Position numbers and translations under genes: made by a program | Notes under the pieces: model-generated | The model's database searches: none | What the model was told of the DNA's origin: nothing | What the model saw: the letters and a program-made list of their open reading frames with translations, nothing else | Shown here: positions 19,919 to 27,692 of the stretch, piece after piece | Layout of the letters: the number at the start of each line of letters is the position of its first letter | Numbering within the stretch: position 1 is the first letter of the stretch | NCBI RefSeq assembly: GCF_003240565.2 | Contig: NZ_CP117255.1 | Coordinates: 1,984,001-2,048,000, forward strand | Direction of reading: 5' to 3' | Length of the DNA: 64,000 nucleotides | DNA from: Rhizobium tumorigenes | GTDB taxonomy: Bacteria; Pseudomonadota; Alphaproteobacteria; Rhizobiales; Rhizobiaceae

Positions 19919-20983
19919 GTGGCAGCGGACCTGCGCGAGACCGAGATCGTCGCGCCCAATTTCAAGCGCCGATTGTCGGGGGTCACCTCGACGATCGTGC
20001 AGCTTGTTCCCAAGCAGGTCGCGCTCGGCACGCGCATTGTAACGCTGGGGCCCGGCCTGCCTGCGCATCTGCCGAAACTCGGCTGGAGCCAATTGCCCGG
20101 CCTGTGGGTCCGGCCACGCCGCTACAAGGTTCGCGTCTGGCATGCCCGCCGCAACAATGAAATGCTGTTTGGCCTTCTGTTGCGAGCTGTGTTGCGCATG
20201 CCGATCAAGCTGCTGTTTACATCCGCAGCCCAACGCCGCCACTCGGCTTATACGCGCTTTCTGATACGCCGCATGCACGCCGTCATTGCCACCAGCACCC
20301 GCTCCGGCAGCTTCCTTCAGGTGCCCCACACTGTCATCCAGCACGGCGTCGATCTCAACCTGTTCCATCCGCCGGAAGCGCCGGCCGACCGCATGGCCGC
20401 GACGGACCTCCCCGGCCGATACCTGATAGGCTGCTTCGGCCGCGTGCGCCACCAGAAAGGCACCGATCTTTTCGTTCAGGCTATGATCGAGTTGCTGCCC
20501 AACCATCCCGACTGGACGGCGATCGTCTGTGGCCGTGTGACACCGGAGCACAAGGCCTTTGCTGACGGTTTGACCAAGGCCGTCGCTGATGCCGGCCTGT
20601 CGGATCGCATCCGATTCCTCGGCGAAGTCGATGACATCCGCCCCTGGTATCGCCGCGCAACGCTCTACGTGGCGCCTTCGCGCAACGAGGGTTTCGGTCT
20701 GACGCCGCTGGAAGCCATGGCCTCGCAGACGGCTGTCGTCGCCTCCGATGCCGGTGCCTATGCCGAGATGATCGTGCCGGGCGAGACCGGCATGGTCGTT
20801 CCGGCCGGCGACGGCCCTGCCCTCACGGCAGCCATCGAAACCTATCTGGCCGATCCCGACGAGGCCCGACGTCAGGGACAAAACGCTGTCGTCCATGTCC
20901 GCAGCAATTTCGCACTGGAAAAAGAGGCGACGGCTATCGCCGCCGTCTATGCCGGCCTGCTGGGCGAAAAGCGGTCGTCATAG
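19919..20983 (+). CDS. lpsB: LPS core mannosyltransferase LpsB/LpcC (GT4)
   Basis: A 354-residue GT-B glycosyltransferase of family 4. The C-terminal donor-binding half shows FGRVRHQKGTDLFVQAM and the E-x7-E motif region NEGFGLTPLEAMAS. Its closest known relatives by sequence pattern and neighbourhood (greA upstream, lrp, trxB and lsrB downstream) are Sinorhizobium LpsB and Rhizobium LpcC, which add mannose to the inner lipopolysaccharide core on the cytoplasmic side of the membrane. GTG 19919 gives the expected length. The 3' end overlaps the next, convergent gene by 37 bases. Confidence 0.88.
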   Translation: MAADLRETEIVAPNFKRRLSGVTSTIVQLVPKQVALGTRIVTLGPGLPAHLPKLGWSQLPGLWVRPRRYKVRVWHARRNNEMLFGLLLRAVLRMPIKLLFTSAAQRRHSAYTRFLIRRMHAVIATSTRSGSFLQVPHTVIQHGVDLNLFHPPEAPADRMAATDLPGRYLIGCFGRVRHQKGTDLFVQAMIELLPNHPDWTAIVCGRVTPEHKAFADGLTKAVADAGLSDRIRFLGEVDDIRPWYRRATLYVAPSRNEGFGLTPLEAMASQTAVVASDAGAYAEMIVPGETGMVVPAGDGPALTAAIETYLADPDEARRQGQNAVVHVRSNFALEKEATAIAAVYAGLLGEKRSS

Positions 20984-21861
20984 CCGAAGCCGGCACCGGC
21001 CAGTGCCGACACCGGCGAATAATTGACGATCTCGATGCCCCGCTCAGCCGCAACCGACCTGGCAAGCAAGAAATGCGCAACGATGCGGGCTTCCGCGTCC
21101 GCAATGCCGGATGAAGCGGTTTCGCCGCTGGTCTCGTAGAAGCGCGGCTGACGGGCATTGGATATGTCGATGCCGAACAGCCCGATTGTCTTCGGTTCAC
21201 AATAAAGAGCAAACTGCAGCGCAGACACGGCAACCGAGCCGCCACGAAACACCCCGCGATCCGGGTCGAACGAAAGGCCAGCGTTGACCTCCGCATCCCT
21301 GCGAATGAAATCGAAGGCCTGGATCGTATCGTACCGCCGCCGCCTTGCTCCATAGGGTTTGCGGATATCATCGATCAGCACGATCGTCCGGTCGCGCAGG
21401 AACCCCAAGTCTATCTCGCAGATAGCGCGCAACACCTCGACGGAAAACAGGCAGGGCGTATCGTCTTTCACCCGCTGCTTCAGGAGATCGAAGTGTCGCC
21501 AGATGAACCGCTCGTCCTCAACGGCAACGGACAGCGCGTCTGCGACAGGCTGACCAAACAGGCTGATGGCGCCGTTCAGCAGAATGGCAGTTTGCGGCGG
21601 CAGACGGGAAAGATCGTTACCGGCTATCGAGGGGCCGGAGCCGACGATCGCCACCGTGTCGCCGGACCGACTTCGGAGTATAGAGGCGCTCGACAGCGCC
21701 GCGACAGCAGCGTCGCGATAGCGGACCTCACCCGGCGCATCCACGCTTGCCCGCACGATGGCCAGCCTCGGAAACGCATCCTGGAAATGCGCGCGCGCGC
21801 TGCCGAGCAGCAGGCGCGTGCCCGTCTTGATCAGTGAACGGTGCCAGGGGCGATCGGACAT
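20947..21861 (-). CDS. Putative glycosyltransferase-like protein (GT42/DUF115-like), LPS locus
   Basis: A 304-residue soluble protein I cannot assign firmly. The segment GDTVAIVGSGPSIAGNDLSR followed by a short run to LLNGAISLF resembles the nucleotide-sugar-binding start of GT42 sialyltransferase-like and DUF115/MAF glycosyltransferases. A second conserved-looking stretch is FRGGSVAVSALQFALYCEPK with GLFGIDIS. Its start lies 2 bases after the lrp stop, so the two form one operon, and its tail overlaps lpsB on the opposite strand. The position beside an LPS core gene supports a role in surface glycans; this is inference. Confidence 0.6.
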   Translation of the reverse strand: MSDRPWHRSLIKTGTRLLLGSARAHFQDAFPRLAIVRASVDAPGEVRYRDAAVAALSSASILRSRSGDTVAIVGSGPSIAGNDLSRLPPQTAILLNGAISLFGQPVADALSVAVEDERFIWRHFDLLKQRVKDDTPCLFSVEVLRAICEIDLGFLRDRTIVLIDDIRKPYGARRRRYDTIQAFDFIRRDAEVNAGLSFDPDRGVFRGGSVAVSALQFALYCEPKTIGLFGIDISNARQPRFYETSGETASSGIADAEARIVAHFLLARSVAAERGIEIVNYSPVSALAGAGFGYDDRFSPSRPA

Positions 21862-21863
21862 GC

Positions 21864-22337
21864 TTAGAGTTCCACCAATCCCAGCTTCTTGACCTGGCGG
21901 ATGGTGAGCATGGTGCGGACCGTATCCACATGCTCGTTGGCCGTCAAAACCTCGATGACGAAATCCTGGAAGGCGGTCAGGTTCTGAGCGACGCAATGCA
22001 ACAGGAAATCGCTGTCTCCGGACACCATCCAAGCCTGGCGCACGAGCGGCCACTGCAGCGTGGTCGCGGCAAATGCCTTGAGGTTGGTTTCCGACTGGTG
22101 CTTCAACCCGACCATGCAGAAGGCGACAAGATCGAAACCGAGCCGCGGGCTGTTGAGCATCGCATGGTAGCCCTCGATAATGCCTGCTTCCTCGAGCTTG
22201 CGCACCCGCCGGAGACAGGGCGGTGCCGAAATTCCGACCCGGTCGGCGAGCTCGACATTGGTCATGCGGCCGTCCTGCTGCAGTTCGCGAAGAATTTTTA
22301 TGTCGATGGCGTCAAGTTCTGCCCGCAGCACGGTCAT
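21864..22337 (-). CDS. lrp: Lrp/AsnC-family transcriptional regulator
   Basis: A 157-residue regulator with an N-terminal helix-turn-helix (LDAIDIKILRELQQDGRMTN; VGISAPPCLRRVRKLEEAGII) and a C-terminal RAM domain (SGDSDFLLHCVAQNLTAFQDF) that binds amino acids and forms octamers. ATG 22337 gives the family length. It is followed immediately by the putative glycosyltransferase gene and is divergent from trxB. The same lrp-trxB arrangement occurs in Sinorhizobium. The effector amino acid cannot be read from sequence. Confidence 0.92.
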   Translation of the reverse strand: MTVLRAELDAIDIKILRELQQDGRMTNVELADRVGISAPPCLRRVRKLEEAGIIEGYHAMLNSPRLGFDLVAFCMVGLKHQSETNLKAFAATTLQWPLVRQAWMVSGDSDFLLHCVAQNLTAFQDFVIEVLTANEHVDTVRTMLTIRQVKKLGLVEL

Positions 22338-22574
22338 GCCTTTCTTTAATTCCTCCGTCGCACCTTCTATATAAAGAGCAGAAATTCGCAACAATGTTTC
22401 CCGCGCACGCCTGAATCTTGCCCGTTGGCCATTTGCCCTGTTGGTAATGCAAGGCTGCCCTTGAATAAATGCATGCGACAATCATAAATGAGGCAGCGCA
22501 TGGGAAAGATCGACGGCAATGCCGCTAGCAGGCAGTGCCACCATCCCATCGCTGCCAGTGAAAGGACTTCCCTC

Positions 22575-23549
22575 ATGTCTGCCCGCCACACGAAGGTGCT
22601 CATCATCGGTTCCGGCCCTGCCGGCTATACGGCTGCAGTCTACGCTGCCCGTGCCATGCTGAAGCCGGTTCTGATCGCCGGCATGGAACAGGGTGGCCAG
22701 CTGATGATCACCACCGATGTCGAAAACTATCCGGGCTTTGCCGATCCGATCCAGGGCCCCTGGCTGATGGAGCAGATGCTGCAGCAGGCCAAGCACGTCG
22801 GCACAGAGATCGTCAACGATCTCGTCACCGAGGTCGACACATCGCGCCGCCCCTTCGTCCTCAGCACCGATTCCGGCACCGTATGGACCGCCGATACGCT
22901 GATCATCGCCACCGGTGCAAAGGCCAAATGGCTCGGCATCGAGAGCGAGCAGCATTTCCAGGGGTTTGGCGTTTCCGCCTGCGCTACCTGCGACGGCTTC
23001 TTCTATCGCAACAAGGACGTCATCGTCGTTGGCGGCGGCAATTCGGCCGTCGAGGAGGCGCTTTATCTTTCGAACATCACCCGCTCGGTAACCGTGGTTC
23101 ATCGTCGCGATTTCTTCCGCGCCGAAAAAATCCTGCAGGAACGGCTGTTCGAGAAGCCCAACGTCAAGGTTCTCTGGAATTCGGAAATCGCCGAAATCAC
23201 CGGCACGCCAGCCAAACCGCCAATGCCGCCATCGGTGTCCGGCGTCAGGCTGCGCGACATAAAGGCTGGCACTGTCACCGACATGGCGATTGATGGCGTC
23301 TTCGTCGCCATCGGCCATGCGCCGGCGACCGAACTCTTCAAGGGCAAATTGAAGCTCAAGGACAACGGCTATCTCTGGACGGCCCCTGATTCGACTGCCA
23401 CCGACGTGGAAGGCATCTATGCCGCCGGCGACGTGACCGACGATACGTTCCGCCAGGCGATCACCGCTGCCGGCATGGGATGCATGGCGGCGCTGGAGGC
23501 GGAGCGCTACTTGACCGGGCTTATGCCGGTCGCGATGGCTGCGGAGTGA
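22575..23549 (+). CDS. trxB: Thioredoxin-disulfide reductase
   Basis: A 324-residue flavoprotein that transfers electrons from NADPH to thioredoxin. The FAD motif GSGPAGYTAA is near residue 12, the redox-active pair is Cys136-Ala-Thr-Cys139, and the NADPH motif is GGGNSAVEEALYLS. The C-terminal FAD motif GIYAAGDVTD is intact. The ATG at 22575 follows AAAGGA. lsrB lies 23 bases downstream in the same direction, so the redox enzyme and the redox-linked regulator are probably co-transcribed. Confidence 0.97.
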   Translation: MSARHTKVLIIGSGPAGYTAAVYAARAMLKPVLIAGMEQGGQLMITTDVENYPGFADPIQGPWLMEQMLQQAKHVGTEIVNDLVTEVDTSRRPFVLSTDSGTVWTADTLIIATGAKAKWLGIESEQHFQGFGVSACATCDGFFYRNKDVIVVGGGNSAVEEALYLSNITRSVTVVHRRDFFRAEKILQERLFEKPNVKVLWNSEIAEITGTPAKPPMPPSVSGVRLRDIKAGTVTDMAIDGVFVAIGHAPATELFKGKLKLKDNGYLWTAPDSTATDVEGIYAAGDVTDDTFRQAITAAGMGCMAALEAERYLTGLMPVAMAAE

Positions 23550-23572
23550 AGCAGCCAATGAGGGGGAGCGGA

Positions 23573-24469
23573 ATGCCATTGGATTGGGACAAGCTGCGGA
23601 TTTTTCACGCGGCTGCCGAAGCCGGATCGTTCACCCATGCGGCAGACAAGCTGCATCTGTCCCAATCCGCCATCAGCCGCCAGGTCAGCGCCCTCGAGCA
23701 GGATGTCGGCATCAAGCTGTTCCACCGCCATGCCCGAGGCCTCATCCTCACCGAGCAGGGCGAACTCCTGTACCGCACCGCCCATGACGTGCTGCTGAAG
23801 CTCGAAACCGTCAAGATGCAGCTGACGGAGACCACCGACAAGCCGAGCGGCAAGCTGCGCGTCACCACGACGGTCGGTCTCGGCCAGGGTTGGCTTACCG
23901 ACAAGATCCAGGAGTTTCTGCAGCTTTATCCCGACATGCAGATCCAGCTCATCCTCGACAACGAGGAGCTGGACGTCAACATGCGCCATGCCGACTGTGC
24001 CATCCGTCTTCGCCAGCCGCAGCAATCGGACCTGATCCAGCGCAAGCTTTTCACCGTCCACATGCACGTCTACGCCGCCCCCTCATACATCAATCGGCAC
24101 GGCGAGCCGCAGTCCGTCGACGATCTCGACGATCACCGGATTATCTCTTTCGGCGAACCGGCTCCGCAATATCTTCTCGACATCAACTGGCTGGAGGTTG
24201 CCGGCAGGTCTTCCGACAACAAGCGACTGTCGCATCTGCAGATCAATAGCCAGACCTCGATCAAGCGTGCCTGCCTGCTCGGTATCGGCATTGCGGTGCT
24301 GCCGGACTATATCGTCGGGCGCGACCCTGGGCTGATCCAGTTGTCGCTGAATGCCGACGTGCCATCCTTCGACACCTACTTTGCCTATCCCGACGAAATG
24401 AAGAACGCTGCGAAGCTCAAGGTCTTCAGGGACTTCATCGTCGCCAAGGCTCGAAACTGGAACTTCTAG
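23573..24469 (+). CDS. lsrB: LysR-type regulator LsrB/VtlR
   Basis: A 298-residue LysR regulator beginning MPLDWDKLRIFHAAAEAGSF, the sequence typical of Sinorhizobium LsrB, Brucella VtlR and Agrobacterium VtlR. These affect lipopolysaccharide, oxidative stress, host colonisation and AbcR sRNA expression. Cys142 and Cys234 are present; cysteine oxidation has been reported to matter in LsrB. It directly follows trxB and precedes the AbcR sRNA pair. ATG 23573 has an AGGGGGA ribosome site. Identity is strong from sequence and context. Confidence 0.9.
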   Translation: MPLDWDKLRIFHAAAEAGSFTHAADKLHLSQSAISRQVSALEQDVGIKLFHRHARGLILTEQGELLYRTAHDVLLKLETVKMQLTETTDKPSGKLRVTTTVGLGQGWLTDKIQEFLQLYPDMQIQLILDNEELDVNMRHADCAIRLRQPQQSDLIQRKLFTVHMHVYAAPSYINRHGEPQSVDDLDDHRIISFGEPAPQYLLDINWLEVAGRSSDNKRLSHLQINSQTSIKRACLLGIGIAVLPDYIVGRDPGLIQLSLNADVPSFDTYFAYPDEMKNAAKLKVFRDFIVAKARNWNF

Positions 24470-24498
24470 CAAGGGTAAATCATTAGCCGCACTAACGA

Positions 24499-24519
24499 GC
24501 CATGTCCTCTCGACATGGC
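24499..24519. promoter_or_regulatory. T-N11-A inverted repeat upstream of the first AbcR sRNA
   Basis: GCCATGTC (24499-24506) and GACATGGC (24512-24519) form a perfect 8-bp inverted repeat with a five-base centre. It contains the LysR-type signature T-N11-A (T24503, A24515). The centre lies about 64 bases before the predicted sRNA start, the usual recognition-site position for LysR activators. No T-run follows, arguing against a simple lsrB terminator. It is a candidate LsrB/VtlR site. Confidence 0.55.
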
Positions 24520-24572
24520 CGATATGCACAAACAGTCATTGATGCCTGCCCATTTAACGACCATATCGATTA

Positions 24573-24690
24573 CAGCTGATGCACACGGTGGCTTTTCCTC
24601 CCAGTTCCACCGCAGAAGCTGTTCCCCTCTGGAGGTTTTTGACCTTCATACCTACAGGGCCCTGGTTTCGACCGGCGGCCCTCTTTTTTT
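24573..24690 (+). ncRNA. abcR1: AbcR-family (alpha-r15) small RNA, first copy
   Basis: About 118 nt, predicted from a -10-like CATATC (24562-24567) to the U-run after a GC-rich hairpin (AGGGCC 24656-24661 with GGCCCT 24677-24682, then T7 at 24684-24690). It carries the single-stranded anti-Shine-Dalgarno core CCTCCCAGTTCC (24597-24608) and a second one near CCCCTCTGGAGG. AbcR RNAs bind Hfq and silence ABC-transporter mRNAs. Location directly after lsrB, tandem with a second copy, is the known rhizobial arrangement. Numbering of the copies follows position only. Confidence 0.88.
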
Positions 24691-24786
24691 GCCTATTTTT
24701 GGAATTTCTCGCTGCGGCGCACAAATGCATAGCTGCCGTGCACAAAAAAACATTGCCACCTGCCCAAATTGCAGACATATTGCACA

Positions 24787-24903
24787 CAGCTGATGCACAT
24801 GGTGGCTTTTACCTCCCAGTTCCACCGCAGAAGCTGTTCCCCTCTGGAGGTTTTTAACCTTCATACCTATAGGGCCCCGGTTTACCGGTGGCCCTCTTTT
24901 TTT
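24787..24903 (+). ncRNA. abcR2: AbcR-family (alpha-r15) small RNA, second copy
   Basis: About 117 nt, nearly identical to the first copy through the body. The core CCTCCCAGTTCC is at 24812-24823, and the terminator stem (AGGGCCCCGG with CCGGTGGCCCT) is followed by a T-run ending at 24903. A -10-like CATATT is at 24776-24781. Similarity to the first copy extends back to about 40 bases before the start and then stops, so the two have different far-upstream control sequences. Identified from its repeat relation and family core motif. Confidence 0.88.
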
Positions 24904-24954
24904 GCCTATTTTTTGGCCTCCCGTGATCACGCCCATGTGATCGTGCTGTCCTAT

Positions 24955-24998
24955 TGCATCGTGTCCAGCCGATATACATATCGTCTCAACACGATGCA
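24955..24998. promoter_or_regulatory. Candidate ArsR operator/promoter region
   Basis: A perfect 10-bp inverted repeat, TGCATCGTGT (24955-24964) and ACACGATGCA (24989-24998), flanks an A+T-rich GATATACATATCG core that could hold the -10 element. The right arm overlaps the possible upstream ATG of arsR (24994). A dimeric ArsR-type repressor could bind here and control the arsR-MFS-ene reductase operon. This is inferred from symmetry and position. Confidence 0.45.
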
Positions 24999-25008
24999 GG
25001 TCAGGATC

Positions 25009-25302
25009 ATGGACAGAGATGAAATTCTGAAAGCGCTGGCGCACCCCACCCGGCTGGAAATTCTGAACTGGCTGAAGGAGCCGGAAAAGCATTTCGCCAC
25101 GCAGGATCATCCGCTTGAACTCGGGGTCTGCGCCGGACAGTTCGAGCGCTGCGGCCTCTCCCAATCGACGGTCTCGGCCCATCTCGGCACCCTGCACCGC
25201 GCCGAGCTGGTGATCACCAAACGGCTTGGCCAATGGGTCTTCTACCGACGCAACGAGGCCATCATAGCCGAGTTCCTCGAATCGCTTCAAAAGGAACTGT
25301 AG
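25009..25302 (+). CDS. ArsR-family transcriptional repressor
   Basis: A 97-residue winged-helix protein (ILKALAHPTRLEILNWLKEP; CGLSQSTVSAHLGTLHRAELV; VFYRRNEAIIAEFLESL). Cysteines in GVCAGQFERCG could sense electrophiles or metals, but the classic ELCVC metal motif is absent. It is first in an operon with an MFS exporter one base downstream and an Old Yellow Enzyme reductase, a combination typical of electrophile/quinone detoxification. ATG 25009 is preferred; ATG 24994 would add five residues. Confidence 0.85.
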   Translation: MDRDEILKALAHPTRLEILNWLKEPEKHFATQDHPLELGVCAGQFERCGLSQSTVSAHLGTLHRAELVITKRLGQWVFYRRNEAIIAEFLESLQKEL

Positions 25303-25303
25303 A

Positions 25304-26473
25304 ATGCCTTTGGCTCTTTTCGTCCTTGCTCTGAGCGCTTTTGCGATCGGCACGACGGAGTTCGTGGTGCTCGGTCTCTTGCCGGACGTCGCCGGCGACC
25401 TCGCGGTGACCATTCCACAGGCCGGCTGGCTGGTAACAGGATATGCGCTTGCCGTTGCCATCGGCGCGCCGATCATGGCCGTCGCCACCGCGCATCTGCG
25501 CCGGCGCTCCGCGCTCATCCTGCTGATGGCCGTATTCATCCTCGGCAATGTGATGTGTGCGCTTGCTCCCGACTACTGGATCATGATGATCGCCCGCATC
25601 GTGACGGCGCTATGCCATGGCGCCTTCTTCGGCATCGGTTCGGTTGCCGCAGCAAACCTCGTCGCCAGCGATCGCAAGGCGAGTGCCGTGGCGCTGATGT
25701 TCACCGGCCTGACGCTTGCCAATGTGCTCGGCGTACCGCTCGGAACCGCCCTCGGCCAGGCCTATGGCTGGCGTTCGCCCTTCTGGGCCGTCGCCATTCT
25801 CGGCGTCGCATCGATCATCGGCCTGATGCTCGTTATGCCGAAAACGGAAATCGCCCCCAAGAGCAATATCTTGGGAGAAATCTCTGCGTTGCGCGGCGCC
25901 AGCCTCTGGCTATCGTTGCTGATGACGGTGTTCTTCTCGGCGGCAATGTTCGCGCTGTTCACCTATATCGCCCCGATCCTGCGCGATGTCACCGGCGTAT
26001 CGCCCCAGGGCGTGACATGGACCCTGTTCCTGATAGGCCTTGGCCTGACGGTCGGTAATCTCGTCGGCGGCAGGCTTGCAGACTGGCGCCTCGGTACCAG
26101 CCTTGCTCTTATCTTTGCCGCCATAGCGCTGACATCGGCGACCTTCAGCGTAACAAGCAAAGCGCTTGTTCCGGCCGAGATTACCCTGTTTCTCTGGGCT
26201 TTCGTCACATTCGCTGCCGTCCCTGCCCTGCAGATCGGTGTGCTCCGCTACGGCAAGGACGCACCGAACCTTGTCTCGACCATCAACATCGGCGCCTTCA
26301 ACGTCGGCAATGCACTCGGCGCGTGGGCAGGTGGCGTGGTGATCGCAAACGGCTTTGGGCTGACCCGCGTACCCCTCGCCGCCGCAGCGCTGGCGCTGGT
26401 CGGCCTCGGCATCGTCGCCCTCATCTTCGCAACCCCACGTGCACGTCGCAACGCCATTGCGGCTGCCGAATAA
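25304..26473 (+). CDS. MFS transporter, AraJ-like
   Basis: A 389-residue, 12-segment major facilitator protein starting LFVLALSAFAIGTTEFVVLGLLP, the hallmark of the AraJ/YdhP-like drug:proton antiporter branch. The loop after segment 2 has HLRRRSALILLM in place of a strong motif A. Its start is a single base after the arsR stop, so translation is coupled. With the downstream ene reductase it may export a reactive compound or its reduced product. The substrate is unknown. Confidence 0.88.
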   Translation: MPLALFVLALSAFAIGTTEFVVLGLLPDVAGDLAVTIPQAGWLVTGYALAVAIGAPIMAVATAHLRRRSALILLMAVFILGNVMCALAPDYWIMMIARIVTALCHGAFFGIGSVAAANLVASDRKASAVALMFTGLTLANVLGVPLGTALGQAYGWRSPFWAVAILGVASIIGLMLVMPKTEIAPKSNILGEISALRGASLWLSLLMTVFFSAAMFALFTYIAPILRDVTGVSPQGVTWTLFLIGLGLTVGNLVGGRLADWRLGTSLALIFAAIALTSATFSVTSKALVPAEITLFLWAFVTFAAVPALQIGVLRYGKDAPNLVSTINIGAFNVGNALGAWAGGVVIANGFGLTRVPLAAAALALVGLGIVALIFATPRARRNAIAAAE

Positions 26474-26510
26474 GTCACTACCTCCCAACCACCAACAACG
26501 AGGAAATACC

Positions 26511-27635
26511 ATGACAAAACTGTTCGAACCGACCAAGCTCGGCGATATCGCCATCGCCAACCGCGTCGTCATGGCACCGCTCACCCGCAACCATTCCCCG
26601 GGCGCCGTACCCAACGACCTGAACGTCACCTATTATGTGCAGCGCGCCAGCGCCGGCCTGATCATCACAGAAGCCACTGCCATCACCCAGCAGGGTCAGG
26701 GCTACGCCGACGTACCGGGCCTCTACACCAAGGACGCCCTCGATGGCTGGCGCAAGGTCAACGATGCCGTCCATAAGGCAGGCGGCAAGATGGTCGTGCA
26801 GCTCTGGCACGTCGGACGCATTTCCCACGACAGCCTGCAGCCAAACGGCGGCAAGCCGGTCTCCTCGACTGCCAAGCAGGCCGACGCCAAGACCTTCATC
26901 ATCCAGGACGGCAAGGGTACCTTTGTGCCGACGTCCGAGCCACGCGCACTGGAAACCTCCGAGCTCCCCGGCATCGTCGAGGACTACCGCAAGGCTGCAC
27001 GTGCCGCTATCGATGCCGGCTTCGATGGCGTCGAGATCCATGCCGCCAACGGTTACCTGATCGACCAGTTCCTGCGCTCCGGCGTTAACGACCGCACCGA
27101 CCAGTATGGTGGCTCGATCGAGAACCGCGCCCGCTTCCTGTTCGAAGTCGTCGAGGCCATCACCAAGGAAATCGGCGCCGGCGTCACCGGCATCCGTCTC
27201 TCGCCCGTCACCGCCGCCGGCGACAGCAGCGACCCGCATCCGCAGCCGCTCTTCACTTACGTGATCGAGGGTCTGGCGAAATACGGCCTGGCCTATATCC
27301 ACGTCATCGAGGGTCAGACCGGCGGTCCGCGCGATTTCCAGCAGGGCGACACACCGTTCGACTATCAGGCGCTGCACGCCGCCTACAAGGCTGCCGGCGG
27401 CAAAGCTGCCTGGATGGTCAACAACGGCTACGACCGCGAGATGGCGATCGAAGCTGTCGACAGCGGCAAGGCCGATATCGTTGCCTTCGGCCGCCCCTTC
27501 ATCTCCAACCCCGACCTCGTTGCACGGTTGAAGCTGAATGCCGAGCTGACGCCGATGGATCCCGCCAAGCTCTACGGAGCCGTCAACGGTGCCGAAGGCT
27601 ATACGGACTATCCGACGCTCGACAGCGCAGCCTGA
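26511..27635 (+). CDS. nemA: Old Yellow Enzyme-family alkene/N-ethylmaleimide reductase
   Basis: A 374-residue FMN-dependent barrel oxidoreductase. Family motifs present: NRVVMAPLTRN, the His-x-x-Asn-like substrate pocket GVEIHAANGYLIDQFL, NDRTDQYGGSIENRARF and AFGRPFISNPDLV. The sequence closely follows Agrobacterium NerA (glycerol trinitrate reductase) and enterobacterial NemA, which reduce activated alkenes and nitro compounds with NADPH. It is the third gene of the ArsR operon, 37 bases after the MFS gene, with AGGAAA before the ATG. Confidence 0.93.
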   Translation: MTKLFEPTKLGDIAIANRVVMAPLTRNHSPGAVPNDLNVTYYVQRASAGLIITEATAITQQGQGYADVPGLYTKDALDGWRKVNDAVHKAGGKMVVQLWHVGRISHDSLQPNGGKPVSSTAKQADAKTFIIQDGKGTFVPTSEPRALETSELPGIVEDYRKAARAAIDAGFDGVEIHAANGYLIDQFLRSGVNDRTDQYGGSIENRARFLFEVVEAITKEIGAGVTGIRLSPVTAAGDSSDPHPQPLFTYVIEGLAKYGLAYIHVIEGQTGGPRDFQQGDTPFDYQALHAAYKAAGGKAAWMVNNGYDREMAIEAVDSGKADIVAFGRPFISNPDLVARLKLNAELTPMDPAKLYGAVNGAEGYTDYPTLDSAA

Positions 27636-27656
27636 TCGCAGACCCGCATCCAACGA

Positions 27657-27683
27657 AAATCCCGCCACAATGGCGGGATTTTT
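27657..27683 (+). terminator. Rho-independent terminator of the arsR-MFS-nemA operon
   Basis: An 11-bp perfect stem, AAATCCCGCCA (27657-27667) and TGGCGGGATTT (27671-27681), with loop CAA, ends in TTTTT. It lies 22 bases after the nemA stop and just before the end of the leftward SDR gene; the A-run before the stem lets it work in both directions. Confidence 0.9.
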
Positions 27684-27692
27684 GCGACCGGC

